9,135 bases of DNA from JANNAT01 sp031422555 (GCA_031422555.1 JANPLZ010000045.1:1-9135), one strand, 5' to 3'; shown: positions 1 to 6,238, numbered from the stretch's first letter. Translations and numbers: made by a program. Notes: a model not told the origin generated them from the letters alone.

Positions 1-1
1 A

Positions 2-931
2 ATTAAGGGAATGGGGGCCACCGCCGCCATCGTCATGCATTACGGCGGCAATGACTGGTCGCGCGCGCAGATCAACGGGTTGCAGACGCAGTTCGCCGCC
101 ATGGGCATCGAAGTGATTGCCGTGACCGATGCGGGCTTCAAACCCGAAAAGCAGGTCAGCGACCTTGAAACCATCATGGCGCAAGCGCCCGATATCATCG
201 TGTCGATCCCGACCGATCCCACCGCCACCGCAGCCGCCTACCGGGCCGCAGGCGAAGCGGGTGCAAAATTTGTGTTCATGGACAACGTGCCAGCGGGCTT
301 TGTGGCGGGGACAGATTTTGTCTCGGTCGTGTCAGCAGACAATTATGGCAACGGCGTCGCATCGGCGCATCTGATGGCCAAGGCGCTGGGGCCGGATGGC
401 GGCGAGATCGGTCTGGTGTTCCATGCCGCCGACTTCTTTGTCACCAAACAACGCTATGACGCCTTCAAGGCCACCATCGCCAGCGACTATCCGAACATCA
501 AGATCGTGGATGAACAAGGCATCGGCGGGCCGGACTTTTCGGGTGACGCGGAAAAAGCCGCCGGAGCGATGCTGACCGCCAATCCGACGATCAAGGGCAT
601 CTGGGCGGTTTGGGACGTGCCTGCCGAAGGTGTGATTGCCGCCGCGCGCGCCGCTGGCCGAGATGATCTGATCATCACCACCGTTGACCTTGGCGAAAAC
701 GTGGCGATCAGCATGGCGCAGGGTGGGTTCATCAAGGGCCTTGGGGCGCAGCGCCCCTATGATGCAGGCGTGGTCGAAGCCAAGCTGGCCGGATACGCCC
801 TGTTGGGCAAAGAGGCCCCGGCCTTTGTCGCCCTGCCCGCCCTTCCCGTCAGCAAAGACAATCTGCTGGAAGCCTGGACCCAGGTTTATTCGACCGAGGC
901 AACCGACAACATCAAGTCGATGATGCCCTGA
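2..931 (+). CDS. Sugar ABC transporter substrate-binding protein (5' partial)
   Basis: This is a periplasmic binding protein of the ribose/galactose type (Peripla_BP_4-like, type 1 fold) that captures a sugar or related polyol and delivers it to the permease. The reading frame is open to the window edge (Ile-Lys-Gly precede the first Met at 11), so the ATG at 11 is probably internal and the signal peptide lies outside the window. About 309 residues are visible, against roughly 330-370 for full-length relatives. Recognisable parts are the first strand and helix (AAIVMHYGGNDWSRAQINGL), the segment PDIIVSIPTDPTAT, the middle segment GEIGLVFHAADFFVTKQR, the hinge-region IKGIWAVWDVPAEGVIAAAR, and TTVDLGENVA near the end. 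It is the first visible gene of an operon with a dehydrogenase, ATPase and permease. Family assignment is firm. The ligand is unknown, and an aromatic- and Asp-rich binding cleft fits a carbohydrate but does not name it. Confidence 0.9.
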   Translation: MKGMGATAAIVMHYGGNDWSRAQINGLQTQFAAMGIEVIAVTDAGFKPEKQVSDLETIMAQAPDIIVSIPTDPTATAAAYRAAGEAGAKFVFMDNVPAGFVAGTDFVSVVSADNYGNGVASAHLMAKALGPDGGEIGLVFHAADFFVTKQRYDAFKATIASDYPNIKIVDEQGIGGPDFSGDAEKAAGAMLTANPTIKGIWAVWDVPAEGVIAAARAAGRDDLIITTVDLGENVAISMAQGGFIKGLGAQRPYDAGVVEAKLAGYALLGKEAPAFVALPALPVSKDNLLEAWTQVYSTEATDNIKSMMP

Positions 932-938
932 TCCCAGC

Positions 939-961
939 CGCGCGGGGAACAACCCCGCGCG
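939..961 (+). promoter_or_regulatory. Perfect GC-rich stem-loop after the binding-protein gene
   Basis: A 9-bp perfect stem (CGCGCGGGG at 939-947 pairing with 953-961) closes a 5-nt loop (AACAA). It begins 8 nt after the binding-protein stop. No T-run follows, so it is unlikely to be a complete intrinsic terminator. Such hairpins between binding-protein and membrane-component genes commonly protect the upstream mRNA from 3' exonucleases or cause partial termination, so that far more binding protein than transporter is made. That role is inferred; the pairing is directly visible. Confidence 0.6.
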
Positions 962-970
962 ACAAACCAA

Positions 971-1010
971 GGCCCTCGGCGGGGCAGTCGCTTGCCGCCC
1001 CCCGAAGGCC
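971..1010 (+). promoter_or_regulatory. Second, imperfect hairpin in the same spacer
   Basis: The arm GGCCCTCGG (971-979) pairs with CCGAAGGCC (1002-1010) with one mismatch. An inner part, CGGGGCA (980-986), pairs with TGCCGCCCC (993-1001) through a bulge. Together with the hairpin at 939-961 it fills almost the whole spacer between the binding-protein and dehydrogenase genes. It could act as a second attenuation or mRNA-stability element. It ends 15 nt before the ribosome-binding site of the dehydrogenase gene and no T-run follows. Confidence 0.4.
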
Positions 1011-1025
1011 GACCCCCCCATTTCC

Positions 1026-1029
1026 GGAG
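1026..1029 (+). promoter_or_regulatory. Ribosome-binding site GGAG that fixes the dehydrogenase start
   Basis: GGAG lies 7 nt before the ATG at 1037. It favours that start over the upstream in-frame TTG at 992, which would add 15 Pro/Arg-rich residues encoded by the hairpin DNA ahead of the Rossmann strand. Confidence 0.65.
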
Positions 1030-1036
1030 ACAGAAA

Positions 1037-2203
1037 ATGACCAAAGTGATGAATGTCGCCATGATCGGCGGCGGGTTTATGGGCAAGGCGCATGCCATGG
1101 CCTATGCGTCGATGCCGATGTTTTTCTGGCCTGCCCCGGCCATTCCGCACCGCAAGGTGATTGTCGATATCACCGACGGGGCCGCCGAAGAGGCCCGCCG
1201 CCGTTTCGGCTTTGACGAGGCCAGCAGCGACTGGCGCGCGGTGGTGAACCGCCCGGATATTGACGTGGTGGATATCTGCACGCCGAACAACGTCCACGCC
1301 GAAATCGCCATCGCGGCGGCCAAGGCCGGCAAGCACATCATTTGCGAAAAGCCCCTTGCCCGCACGGTGGACGAGGCCCGCGCGATGACTGACGCCGCCC
1401 AGGCCGCAGGCATCATCCACATGGTCGCCTTCAACTATCGCCGCACGCCCGCCGTGGCGCTGGCGAAGAAATTCATCGACGAAGGCCGCATTGGCCGCAT
1501 CCTGAACTTTCGCGGCACCTATCTGCAGGACTGGTCGGCGGATGAAAACGGCCCGCTGTCGTGGCGGTTCCAGAAAAAGATCGCAGGCTCTGGCACTGTG
1601 GGCGATATCGGCACCCATGTGGTTGATCTGGCGCATTATCTTGTTGGCCCCATCGCCGAGGTCATCGCGATGACCCATACCTATGTGAAAACCCGGCCGT
1701 TGCAGCAGGGCGGTGTCGACAAGCTGGGTGCATCGGAAAAGTCTGCCGGTGCCGAGCGCGCGCCGGTGGATGTGGACGACGAGGTGATCTCGATGCTCCG
1801 CTTTGGCAACGGTGCTGTCGGCAGCCTTGAGGCCACGCGCAACGCCTGGGGCCGCAACAACTTTATCACGCTGGAAATTCACGGCACCAAAGGGTCGATT
1901 CACTTCAACTATGAACGCCGCGACGAATTGCAGGTGATGTTTGCCGATGATCCGGCGGATGCACGCGGGTTTCGCACCATCTACACAGGCCCCGCGCATC
2001 CCTATGGCGGCGGCTTGTGGCCGATCCCGGGGCTTGGCATCGGCTATTCCGAGACGAAGATCGTCGAATGTTTCGATTTCTTCACCGCCATCGCGTCGGG
2101 CAAACAGCCCAGCCCGAACTTTGAGGACGGGCTTTTGACCGAACTGGTGGCAGACGCCATGCTGCGGTCTGGGGAAACCGGCAAGTGGGAAACGGTCGGA
2201 TGA
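1037..2203 (+). CDS. Gfo/Idh/MocA-family NAD(P)-dependent sugar dehydrogenase
   Basis: This is a cytoplasmic oxidoreductase of 388 residues that reversibly oxidises a hydroxyl of a sugar, cyclitol or anhydrosugar with NAD(P). The N-terminal Rossmann domain (about 1-130) carries GGGFMG at 11-16 and the CTPNNVHAE segment at 81-89. The family's EKP motif is at 104-106, with the catalytic Lys at 105. The C-terminal alpha/beta domain has YLQDW at 162-166 and GDIGTHVVDLAHYL at 189-202, whose Asp190 and His194 align with the catalytic Asp/His of inositol dehydrogenase. The YLQDW plus AGSG..GDIGTH pattern is seen in a subgroup that includes levoglucosan-dehydrogenase-like enzymes, but that is not enough to name a substrate. 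The start at 1037 is supported by GGAG 7 nt upstream. The stop overlaps the ATPase start (ATGA at 2200-2203), indicating coupled translation. Its place between binding protein and ATPase suggests that it acts on the imported sugar. Confidence 0.92.
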   Translation: MTKVMNVAMIGGGFMGKAHAMAYASMPMFFWPAPAIPHRKVIVDITDGAAEEARRRFGFDEASSDWRAVVNRPDIDVVDICTPNNVHAEIAIAAAKAGKHIICEKPLARTVDEARAMTDAAQAAGIIHMVAFNYRRTPAVALAKKFIDEGRIGRILNFRGTYLQDWSADENGPLSWRFQKKIAGSGTVGDIGTHVVDLAHYLVGPIAEVIAMTHTYVKTRPLQQGGVDKLGASEKSAGAERAPVDVDDEVISMLRFGNGAVGSLEATRNAWGRNNFITLEIHGTKGSIHFNYERRDELQVMFADDPADARGFRTIYTGPAHPYGGGLWPIPGLGIGYSETKIVECFDFFTAIASGKQPSPNFEDGLLTELVADAMLRSGETGKWETVG

Positions 2204-3834
2204 CCGTCCCGAACCCGATTGCCCCCAACCCGATTGCCCCGAACCCGATTGCCACGGCCCCGATTGCCCCGGCCCCAATTCCCGCCGTTCGCATGGTGGG
2301 GATCTCCAAATCCTTTGGCGGCGTCCACGCGCTTAGCAATGTCGATCTGGAGGTGATGCCCGGTGAGGTTCACGCCCTGCTGGGCGGCAACGGGGCCGGG
2401 AAATCCACCATTTTGAAGGTGCTGAACGGGGTGCATATCCCCAACGAAGGCACGGTCGAGGTGGCAGGCCAGCGGCTTGCCGCCCCAACACCCGAAGCCG
2501 CCCGCGCGGCAGGTGTGGCGATGAACTTTCAGGAAATGTCACTGATCCCCACCCTGACCGTGGCGCAGAACGTGTTCCTGACACGCGAGGCCCGCGACGG
2601 GCGCGGCCTGATCGACGACGAAGATTCGATCCGCCGCGCCGCCGCGATTTTCAAGATGCTGGAGGTCGAGGTGAACCCGCGCGCTTTGGTAGGCGATCTG
2701 GGTGCCGGGCAAAAGCAGTTGACCGAGATTGCCAAAGCCATCAGCCAGAACGCCCGCGTTCTGATCCTGGACGAGCCTTCAACCGCGCTGGCAGTGTCAG
2801 ATGTCGAACGGCTGTTCGTTTTTCTACGAAAGCTGACCGCGCAGGGTGTGGCGATCATCTATGTCAGTCACCGGATGGACGAGATTGCCCGCATCGCCGA
2901 CCGCGCCACGATTCTGCGCGACGGGCGGCATGTGATCACCGCGCCCATGGCCGATCTGCCAATTGATACGATGATCGAACATATCGTTGGCAAACGGTCA
3001 AAGGGATTGGCGGATGTGGTGCGCGGCGGCGCGCAGCAAGGCGAGGCTTTGCTGAAGTTGAAAGCTGTGACCGGGCCGCACAAACCCGAAAACATCAGCT
3101 TTACCCTGCACCGGGGCGAGGTGCTGGGTCTTGCGGGGTTGCTTGGCTCGGGCCGCTCGGCGCTGGCGCGGGTGATCGCGGGGATCGAACCTGCGGTATC
3201 GGGCGAGATAGTCATAAAGGGCCAGCCGGTTCACATCCGCCGCCCTGCCGATGCGATCGCACTTGGTGTGGCGCTGGTGCCCGAAGCGCGCGCGACCCAA
3301 GGCATCATCCCCGCCCACAGCGTGGCCGAAAACATGGTCATGGCGGTTCTGGGGCGGATCACGAAACGCGGTCTGGTGGATCAGCCGCAGGCTACCGCGA
3401 TCACGGACAGCATGGTCCAGCGTCTTGCGGTCAAGACAGCCAGCCGGGACCATGCCGTGTCCACCCTGTCGGGCGGCAATCAGCAAAAGGTGGTGATCGG
3501 CAAATGGCTGGCCACAGACCCCGATATCCTGATCCTTGATGAACCCACCGCCGGCATCGACATCGGGTCGAAATCCGAAATCATCCGTCTGGTGCGCGAT
3601 CTTGCCATGTCGGGCAAAGGCGTTTTGGTGATCTCATCCGAACTTTCGGAACTGCTGACGGCTTGCGACCGCATTCTGGTCATGGCGGATGGGCGCGCGC
3701 ATCAGATGCTGGACCGCGCCGATCTGGACGATCCTGAAGAGACCAACCCCGAACACGCCCTGCAAGCCGCCGAACGCCGTTTGCAGATCGAGATTCAGAA
3801 AGCCCTGACCGCAAAGGAGGCCACCCATGGCTAA
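2200..3834 (+). CDS. Sugar ABC transporter ATPase, two ATPase domains (RbsA/XylG/MglA type)
   Basis: This protein of 544 residues has two ABC ATPase domains and powers the permease encoded next. Domain 1 has Walker A GGNGAGKST at 62-70, Q-loop FQE at 110-112, a degenerate signature LGAGQKQ at 167-173, Walker B VLILDEP at 187-193 and switch His at 224 (VSHR). Domain 2 has the altered P-loop GLLGSGRS at 313-320, where Arg replaces the Lys, a good signature LSGGNQQ at 423-429, Walker B ILILDEP at 443-449, and Ser instead of the switch His (VISSE, about 477-481). A weakened second site is normal for this family. The ATG at 2200 overlaps the dehydrogenase stop by 4 bp. A GTG at 2185 is possible but less likely. 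The first 30 residues or so form a Pro/Ala/Ile pentapeptide repeat absent from typical relatives. If this tail is not made, translation could begin at Met32 (position 2293). The 3' end overlaps the permease gene by 8 bp. Confidence 0.93.
   Translation: MTVPNPIAPNPIAPNPIATAPIAPAPIPAVRMVGISKSFGGVHALSNVDLEVMPGEVHALLGGNGAGKSTILKVLNGVHIPNEGTVEVAGQRLAAPTPEAARAAGVAMNFQEMSLIPTLTVAQNVFLTREARDGRGLIDDEDSIRRAAAIFKMLEVEVNPRALVGDLGAGQKQLTEIAKAISQNARVLILDEPSTALAVSDVERLFVFLRKLTAQGVAIIYVSHRMDEIARIADRATILRDGRHVITAPMADLPIDTMIEHIVGKRSKGLADVVRGGAQQGEALLKLKAVTGPHKPENISFTLHRGEVLGLAGLLGSGRSALARVIAGIEPAVSGEIVIKGQPVHIRRPADAIALGVALVPEARATQGIIPAHSVAENMVMAVLGRITKRGLVDQPQATAITDSMVQRLAVKTASRDHAVSTLSGGNQQKVVIGKWLATDPDILILDEPTAGIDIGSKSEIIRLVRDLAMSGKGVLVISSELSELLTACDRILVMADGRAHQMLDRADLDDPEETNPEHALQAAERRLQIEIQKALTAKEATHG
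2209..2283 (+). repeat. Five in-frame 15-bp repeats encoding PNPIA-type pentapeptides
   Basis: Five successive 15-bp units, beginning at 2209, 2224, 2239, 2254 and 2269, encode PNPIA, PNPIA, PNPIA, TAPIA and PAPIP. The first three nucleotide units are nearly identical (core AACCCGATTGCC) and the last two have drifted. The array lies at the very 5' end of the ABC ATPase gene, before the first ATPase strand. Because the unit length is a multiple of three, gain or loss of copies would change the tail length without breaking the frame. Confidence 0.85.
3814..3820 (+). promoter_or_regulatory. Strong ribosome-binding site AAGGAGG for the permease
   Basis: AAGGAGG sits inside the last codons of the ATPase gene, 6 nt before the ATG at 3827. 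This is the strongest Shine-Dalgarno match in the operon. It sets the permease start and allows the permease to be translated at its own rate despite the 8-bp gene overlap. Confidence 0.85.
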
Positions 3835-4780
3835 GTCAACACCTGCCCCCGGCGTGGCCCTGTTCGCCAACTGGCGGCAAAATATCATCTATATCGGCTT
3901 TGTCGCGATTTTCGTGATCTTCGCCCTGACGCTGAACGACAAGGGCTTTTTGAACCCCAACAACCTGCTGAACATCGTCCGGCAGACGGCAATGATTGCC
4001 GTCATGGCGATTGCGATGACTTTTGTTCTGTCGGCGGGTGAGATTGACCTGTCGGTAGGGGCGGTGGCCGGATTGGCGACCGTGACGGTTGCCATGGCCA
4101 TCGAGGTGGCAGGCCCGGTCGGCGGGGTCGCTGCCGGCATCGCGACCGGCCTTGCAGTCGGCATGTTCAACGGCTGGCTGACAACCCGCATCGGGATTCC
4201 GTCGTTTCTGACCACCCTTGCCATGATGGGCATCGCCAAGGGCGTGGCGATGTGGATATCGGACACTGCCGCCGTGCCGATCCTTTCCCCGGGCTATGCC
4301 TGGCTTTTTGGTGGCGGGTCGGTCGGGCCGATCCCGGTGCTGTTGTTCTGGATTGCGGCACTGGGTGGGGTGGGGCATATCGTGCTGCGCCGGTCAGGCT
4401 TTGGCCGCCGGGTGCTGGCGACCGGTGGCGGAGAAACCGCTGCGCGCTATTCCGGCATCGACACCGCCAACATCAAGATGAAAGTGTTGGTCCTGTCATC
4501 CTGTGCCGCGGCACTTGCGGGCATGCTTTACGCCGGACGCCTGCAATCTGGCCGCTTTCAGTTGGGCGAAGGTGATGAGTTGTCGGTCATCGCAGCGGCG
4601 GTTCTGGGCGGAACCAGTCTGTTTGGTGGCAAGGGCACCGTGATCGGCACCATCGTGGGCGCCATGATGATCGGACTGATCAATAACGGGCTGATCCTGT
4701 TCGGGCTGGAGTTCAGCCAACAACTGATTGCGCGGGGCGGGATCATCATCCTTGCCGTCGCCCTTAGCCAGAAGCGGTGA
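3827..4780 (+). CDS. Sugar ABC transporter permease (RbsC/XylH type)
   Basis: This integral inner-membrane protein of 317 residues belongs to the BPD_transp_2 family and probably forms a homodimeric channel for the sugar bound by the upstream periplasmic protein. It is a chain of hydrophobic segments: about 19-37, 54-72, 78-95, 98-116, 126-143, 168-187, 219-236, 253-265, 270-292 and 301-314. Family hallmarks are FVLSAGEIDLSVGAVAGL near 66-83, the short N-terminal cytoplasmic piece before FLNPNNLLNIVRQTAMIAV, the cytoplasmic stretch SGFGRRVLATGGGETAARYSG (190-210), and GGTSLFGGKGTVIGTIVGA at 261-279. Length is normal for the family. The start is set by AAGGAGG 6 nt upstream. It overlaps the ATPase gene by 8 bp and is followed after 4 nt by a monooxygenase-like gene, consistent with one transcript. 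Confidence 0.92.
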   Translation: MAKSTPAPGVALFANWRQNIIYIGFVAIFVIFALTLNDKGFLNPNNLLNIVRQTAMIAVMAIAMTFVLSAGEIDLSVGAVAGLATVTVAMAIEVAGPVGGVAAGIATGLAVGMFNGWLTTRIGIPSFLTTLAMMGIAKGVAMWISDTAAVPILSPGYAWLFGGGSVGPIPVLLFWIAALGGVGHIVLRRSGFGRRVLATGGGETAARYSGIDTANIKMKVLVLSSCAAALAGMLYAGRLQSGRFQLGEGDELSVIAAAVLGGTSLFGGKGTVIGTIVGAMMIGLINNGLILFGLEFSQQLIARGGIIILAVALSQKR

Positions 4781-4784
4781 CAGC

Positions 4785-5096
4785 GTGGCGCATGTAACGA
4801 TCATTGGCACCGTCACGGCAAAGCCTGACACGCGCGACGAGCTACTTGCTTTGCTCGCCGGGCAAGTGGCCCCGACCCGGGCAGAGCCCGGTTGCATCAA
4901 CTATGACTTTCATGTCGATGCCGCCGATCCTTGCTGTTTTGTCTTTTATGAAAACTGGCAAAGCCAGACCGATCTGGACGCACACCTTGCAATGCCGCAC
5001 CTTGCGCCGCTGTTTTCTCAGCTCGATCGGCTGTTGGCCAAACCGGTCGATATCCGACATCTGACGATGCTTTCGAATGTGGTCGTTGGAAATTAG
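4785..5096 (+). CDS. ABM-domain protein, putative quinol monooxygenase (YgiN-like)
   Basis: This is a small single-domain protein of 103 residues with the antibiotic-biosynthesis-monooxygenase ferredoxin-like fold. Such proteins usually form dimers. Some are cofactor-independent monooxygenases of quinols, others have no known activity. Typical features are the first strand VTIIGTVTAKP, the EPGC motif at 34-37 followed by INYDFH, the strand CFVFYENW at 51-58, and the helix LDAHLAMPHLAPL with His67 and His72. The GTG at 4785 is the likely start. It lies 4 nt after the permease stop, and an upstream TTG (4728) would add 19 residues from inside the permease gene. No strong ribosome-binding site is visible, so translation is probably coupled to the permease. 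It is the last intact gene of the operon; a metabolic link to the imported sugar is inferred from position only. Confidence 0.85.
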   Translation: MAHVTIIGTVTAKPDTRDELLALLAGQVAPTRAEPGCINYDFHVDAADPCCFVFYENWQSQTDLDAHLAMPHLAPLFSQLDRLLAKPVDIRHLTMLSNVVVGN

Positions 5097-5101
5097 CGCG
5101 G

Positions 5102-5116
5102 GCCAGCGGGGCTGGC
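5102..5116 (+). terminator. Short stem-loop after the operon, weak terminator candidate
   Basis: GCCAGC (5102-5107) pairs perfectly with GCTGGC (5111-5116) around a GGG loop, 5 nt after the stop of the monooxygenase-like gene. No T-run follows, so it may need Rho or serve as an mRNA 3'-end block. It is the only hairpin seen between the operon and the pseudogene region. Confidence 0.35.
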
Positions 5117-5121
5117 TAGCT

Positions 5122-5400
5122 GCCGCCTGCGGGGCCTATCATCTTGCCGCGCTGGGGTTGAGGGATGTTGTGGGGCTGGAGCGTGACCGACTGACTTCTG
5201 GCACAATTGGCTTGCGGCGGGGCTGATTGCGTCGCCGAGGTAAGCGCGATGTTCCTGCTGACTGAAACCAAGGGCCGGCTGTCGGCCATCTGGTCACCCG
5301 AGGATGGCCGCGCCAACCCGGTGGACGTGACGATGGCCATTGCCACAGGCGCGCGCAAACGCGGGGTCCGTATCGTCGAAGGCTGCCCGGTGGATGATAT
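5122..5400 (+). pseudogene. Remnant of a GcvT-family FAD dehydrogenase (dimethylglycine/sarcosine dehydrogenase-like), N-terminal part
   Basis: Broken pieces of the FAD-binding half of a dimethylglycine/sarcosine-dehydrogenase-type protein can be read in three frames. From 5134 one frame gives AYHLAALGLRDVV then GLERDRLTSGT, ending in a stop at 5224. A one-base slip near 5206-5208 continues as WLAAGLIAS (the family has TTWHAAGLIA here) until a stop at 5241. A third frame, 5252-5407, gives GRLSAIWSPEDGRANPVDV, MAIATGARKRGVRIVEG and CPVDDI, matching the later GDGRANPVD..MALAKGAR segment of the family. I estimate that 80-100 codons between the last two pieces are deleted, judging from family layout and not from an alignment. 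The dinucleotide-binding glycines at the extreme N-terminus and all of the C-terminal folate-binding half are gone. It starts right after the sugar operon and ends at a fusion with a permease remnant. It cannot encode a working enzyme. Confidence 0.78.
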
Positions 5401-5760
5401 CTGCCGCTGAGGGTGCTACCGATTTTTGCCAGCAAAAAAAAGCTGGATTTTCGCTTTGTCGAGGCGGGCTATGACCTTTATGCCCCGCCCTTTCGCGTGC
5501 TGCGGCTGGTCATCATTCCGCTGGTGAAACCCGGAATCGTCGCGGGCTGTATCCTGACGTTTATCCCGTCTCTTGGGGCTGATGTGACGCCGAATATCCT
5601 TGGCGGTGGCAAAAATCTGATGATCGGCAACCTGATCGAGTTGCAGTTCGGCCAAGGCCGCAACTGGCCCTTGGGGGCTGCCTTGTCGGTCGCCCTGATG
5701 ACCATCATGATGGCGGGCTTGCTATTTTTTTGTGCGCAATTCGGCCGGATCGGGAAAAAG
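5401..5760 (+). pseudogene. Remnant of a spermidine/putrescine-type ABC permease (PotB/PotH family), C-terminal half
   Basis: The frame 5401-5730 encodes the C-terminal half of a PotB-type inner-membrane permease: LPLRVLPIFASKKKLDFRF, then the EAA cytoplasmic loop beginning at 5461 (EAGYDLYAPPFRVLRLVIIP), then VKPGIVAGCILTFIPSLGA, TPNILGGGKNLMIGNLIELQ, FGQGRNWPLGAALSVALM and a last membrane strand. The N-terminal half is missing and no start codon precedes the homology. A run of seven T at 5725-5731 breaks the frame: the expected tail (LLFYVRNS-like) continues one base later as VRNSAGSGKSHG from 5732. The open frame 5413-5883 is therefore not a gene. Its last 50 residues or so are shifted, non-homologous sequence. 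The family imports polyamines or related organic amines, which fits the amine-demethylase remnant fused to it. Confidence 0.8.
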
Positions 5761-5762
5761 CC

Positions 5763-5819
5763 ATGGCAAAGCCGTTTTCCGTGCGCCGCCAGCGCGGCAC
5801 CATCGGCATCGCGGTCAAC
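5763..5819 (+). pseudogene. Possible N-terminal scrap of the partner permease (PotC-like)
   Basis: An ATG at 5763, just after the end of the PotB-type remnant, opens MAKPFSVRRQRGTIGIAV. This looks like the positively charged N-terminus and the start of the first membrane segment of a PotC-type permease, the gene that normally follows PotB. The similarity ends after about 19 codons, and no further membrane segments are visible before the stop at 5943. Gene order supports the call, but the sequence is too short to be sure. Confidence 0.35.
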
Positions 5820-6220
5820 ACCGATATCTGCAAGGGTTCGCTGGTCAGTTGGGCCATCGCGTTCGATCCGCCGGACGCGTTGAAAGGCAACCGCAGGCGG
5901 ACAAGGCCGATGCGCAGCTGCTTTTGGATCACGACGTGGCCCTGATGGATTTGTTGCCGCCGAAAGCAAAGGCGATGCGGGCAGCCTTGACAGTCTATCG
6001 GCGTTTCTGCGGCGCCTGTCCAAAGGGTCGCATCGCCCAGCCGCCAGTTTTGCGCCGAGAAAGATAGGATTCCCGCCGAACAAGCTGATCCGCGCGCAAA
6101 AATGTTTATGTATCTGGAACATGTGCAGGGCAAGCGGCGGCAGGTGGTTTCAGGGGCACCAAGAAAACCGGTCGGGGCTGCACATCACGAAAATTAGGTT
6201 GCCCGCTGCATTTGCCTCGA
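5820..6220. other. Unassigned stretch with no convincing gene
   Basis: About 400 bases separate the permease remnants from the IclR-family gene. Open frames of 50-150 codons exist on both strands, but none shows a recognisable domain, a good ribosome-binding site or a composition clearly better than the competing frames. One piece (5890-6067, +) reads ADKADAQLLLDHDVALMDLL followed by an Arg/Cys-rich tail, and could be a relic of an unidentified gene. A loose inverted repeat ATGTT-N11-AACAT lies at about 6102-6122. This is probably decayed coding DNA plus the upstream region of the regulator gene. Confidence 0.5.
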
Positions 6221-6224
6221 CTAG

Positions 6225-6238
6225 TTTCACAGATGAAA
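6225..6238 (+). promoter_or_regulatory. Palindrome TTTCA-N4-TGAAA upstream of the IclR-family gene, candidate operator
   Basis: TTTCACAGATGAAA is a perfect 5-bp inverted repeat with a 4-bp centre, ending 12 nt before the ATG at 6251. IclR-family regulators commonly repress their own gene by binding such dyads. A weak promoter-like pair (TTGCCC at 6199-6204, 17-bp spacer, TAGTTT at 6222-6227) would place the -10 on this site. A 14-bp sequence at 8588-8601 matches it at 11 positions. The binding role is inferred. Confidence 0.4.

Noticed and set aside
332..2278. Open frame of 648 codons on the minus strand
   Set aside because: It lies antisense to the binding-protein and dehydrogenase genes, which have clear domains. 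Its product is rich in Arg, His and Gly with no recognisable fold, and its Gly-Ser-Gln repeat start is only the reverse of the PNPIA repeat DNA.
3139..3162. Arg instead of Lys in the second Walker A of the ABC ATPase, and Ser for the switch His
   Set aside because: These changes are the normal state of the second domain in RbsA/XylG/MglA-type ATPases, so they are not a sign of decay.
4496..4900. Minus-strand frame of 134 codons across the permease/monooxygenase boundary
   Set aside because: It is antisense to two well-supported genes and has no domain signal.
5207..5410. Apparent small gene of 67 codons
   Set aside because: It is the last frame segment of the decayed FAD-dehydrogenase remnant. 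Its TTG start lies inside the preceding frame of the same homology.
5413..5883. Apparent intact gene of 156 codons
   Set aside because: Only the first 105 codons or so match a permease. The family's N-terminal half is missing, there is no proper start, and the tail after the T7 run is shifted non-homologous sequence. It is better described as a pseudogene.
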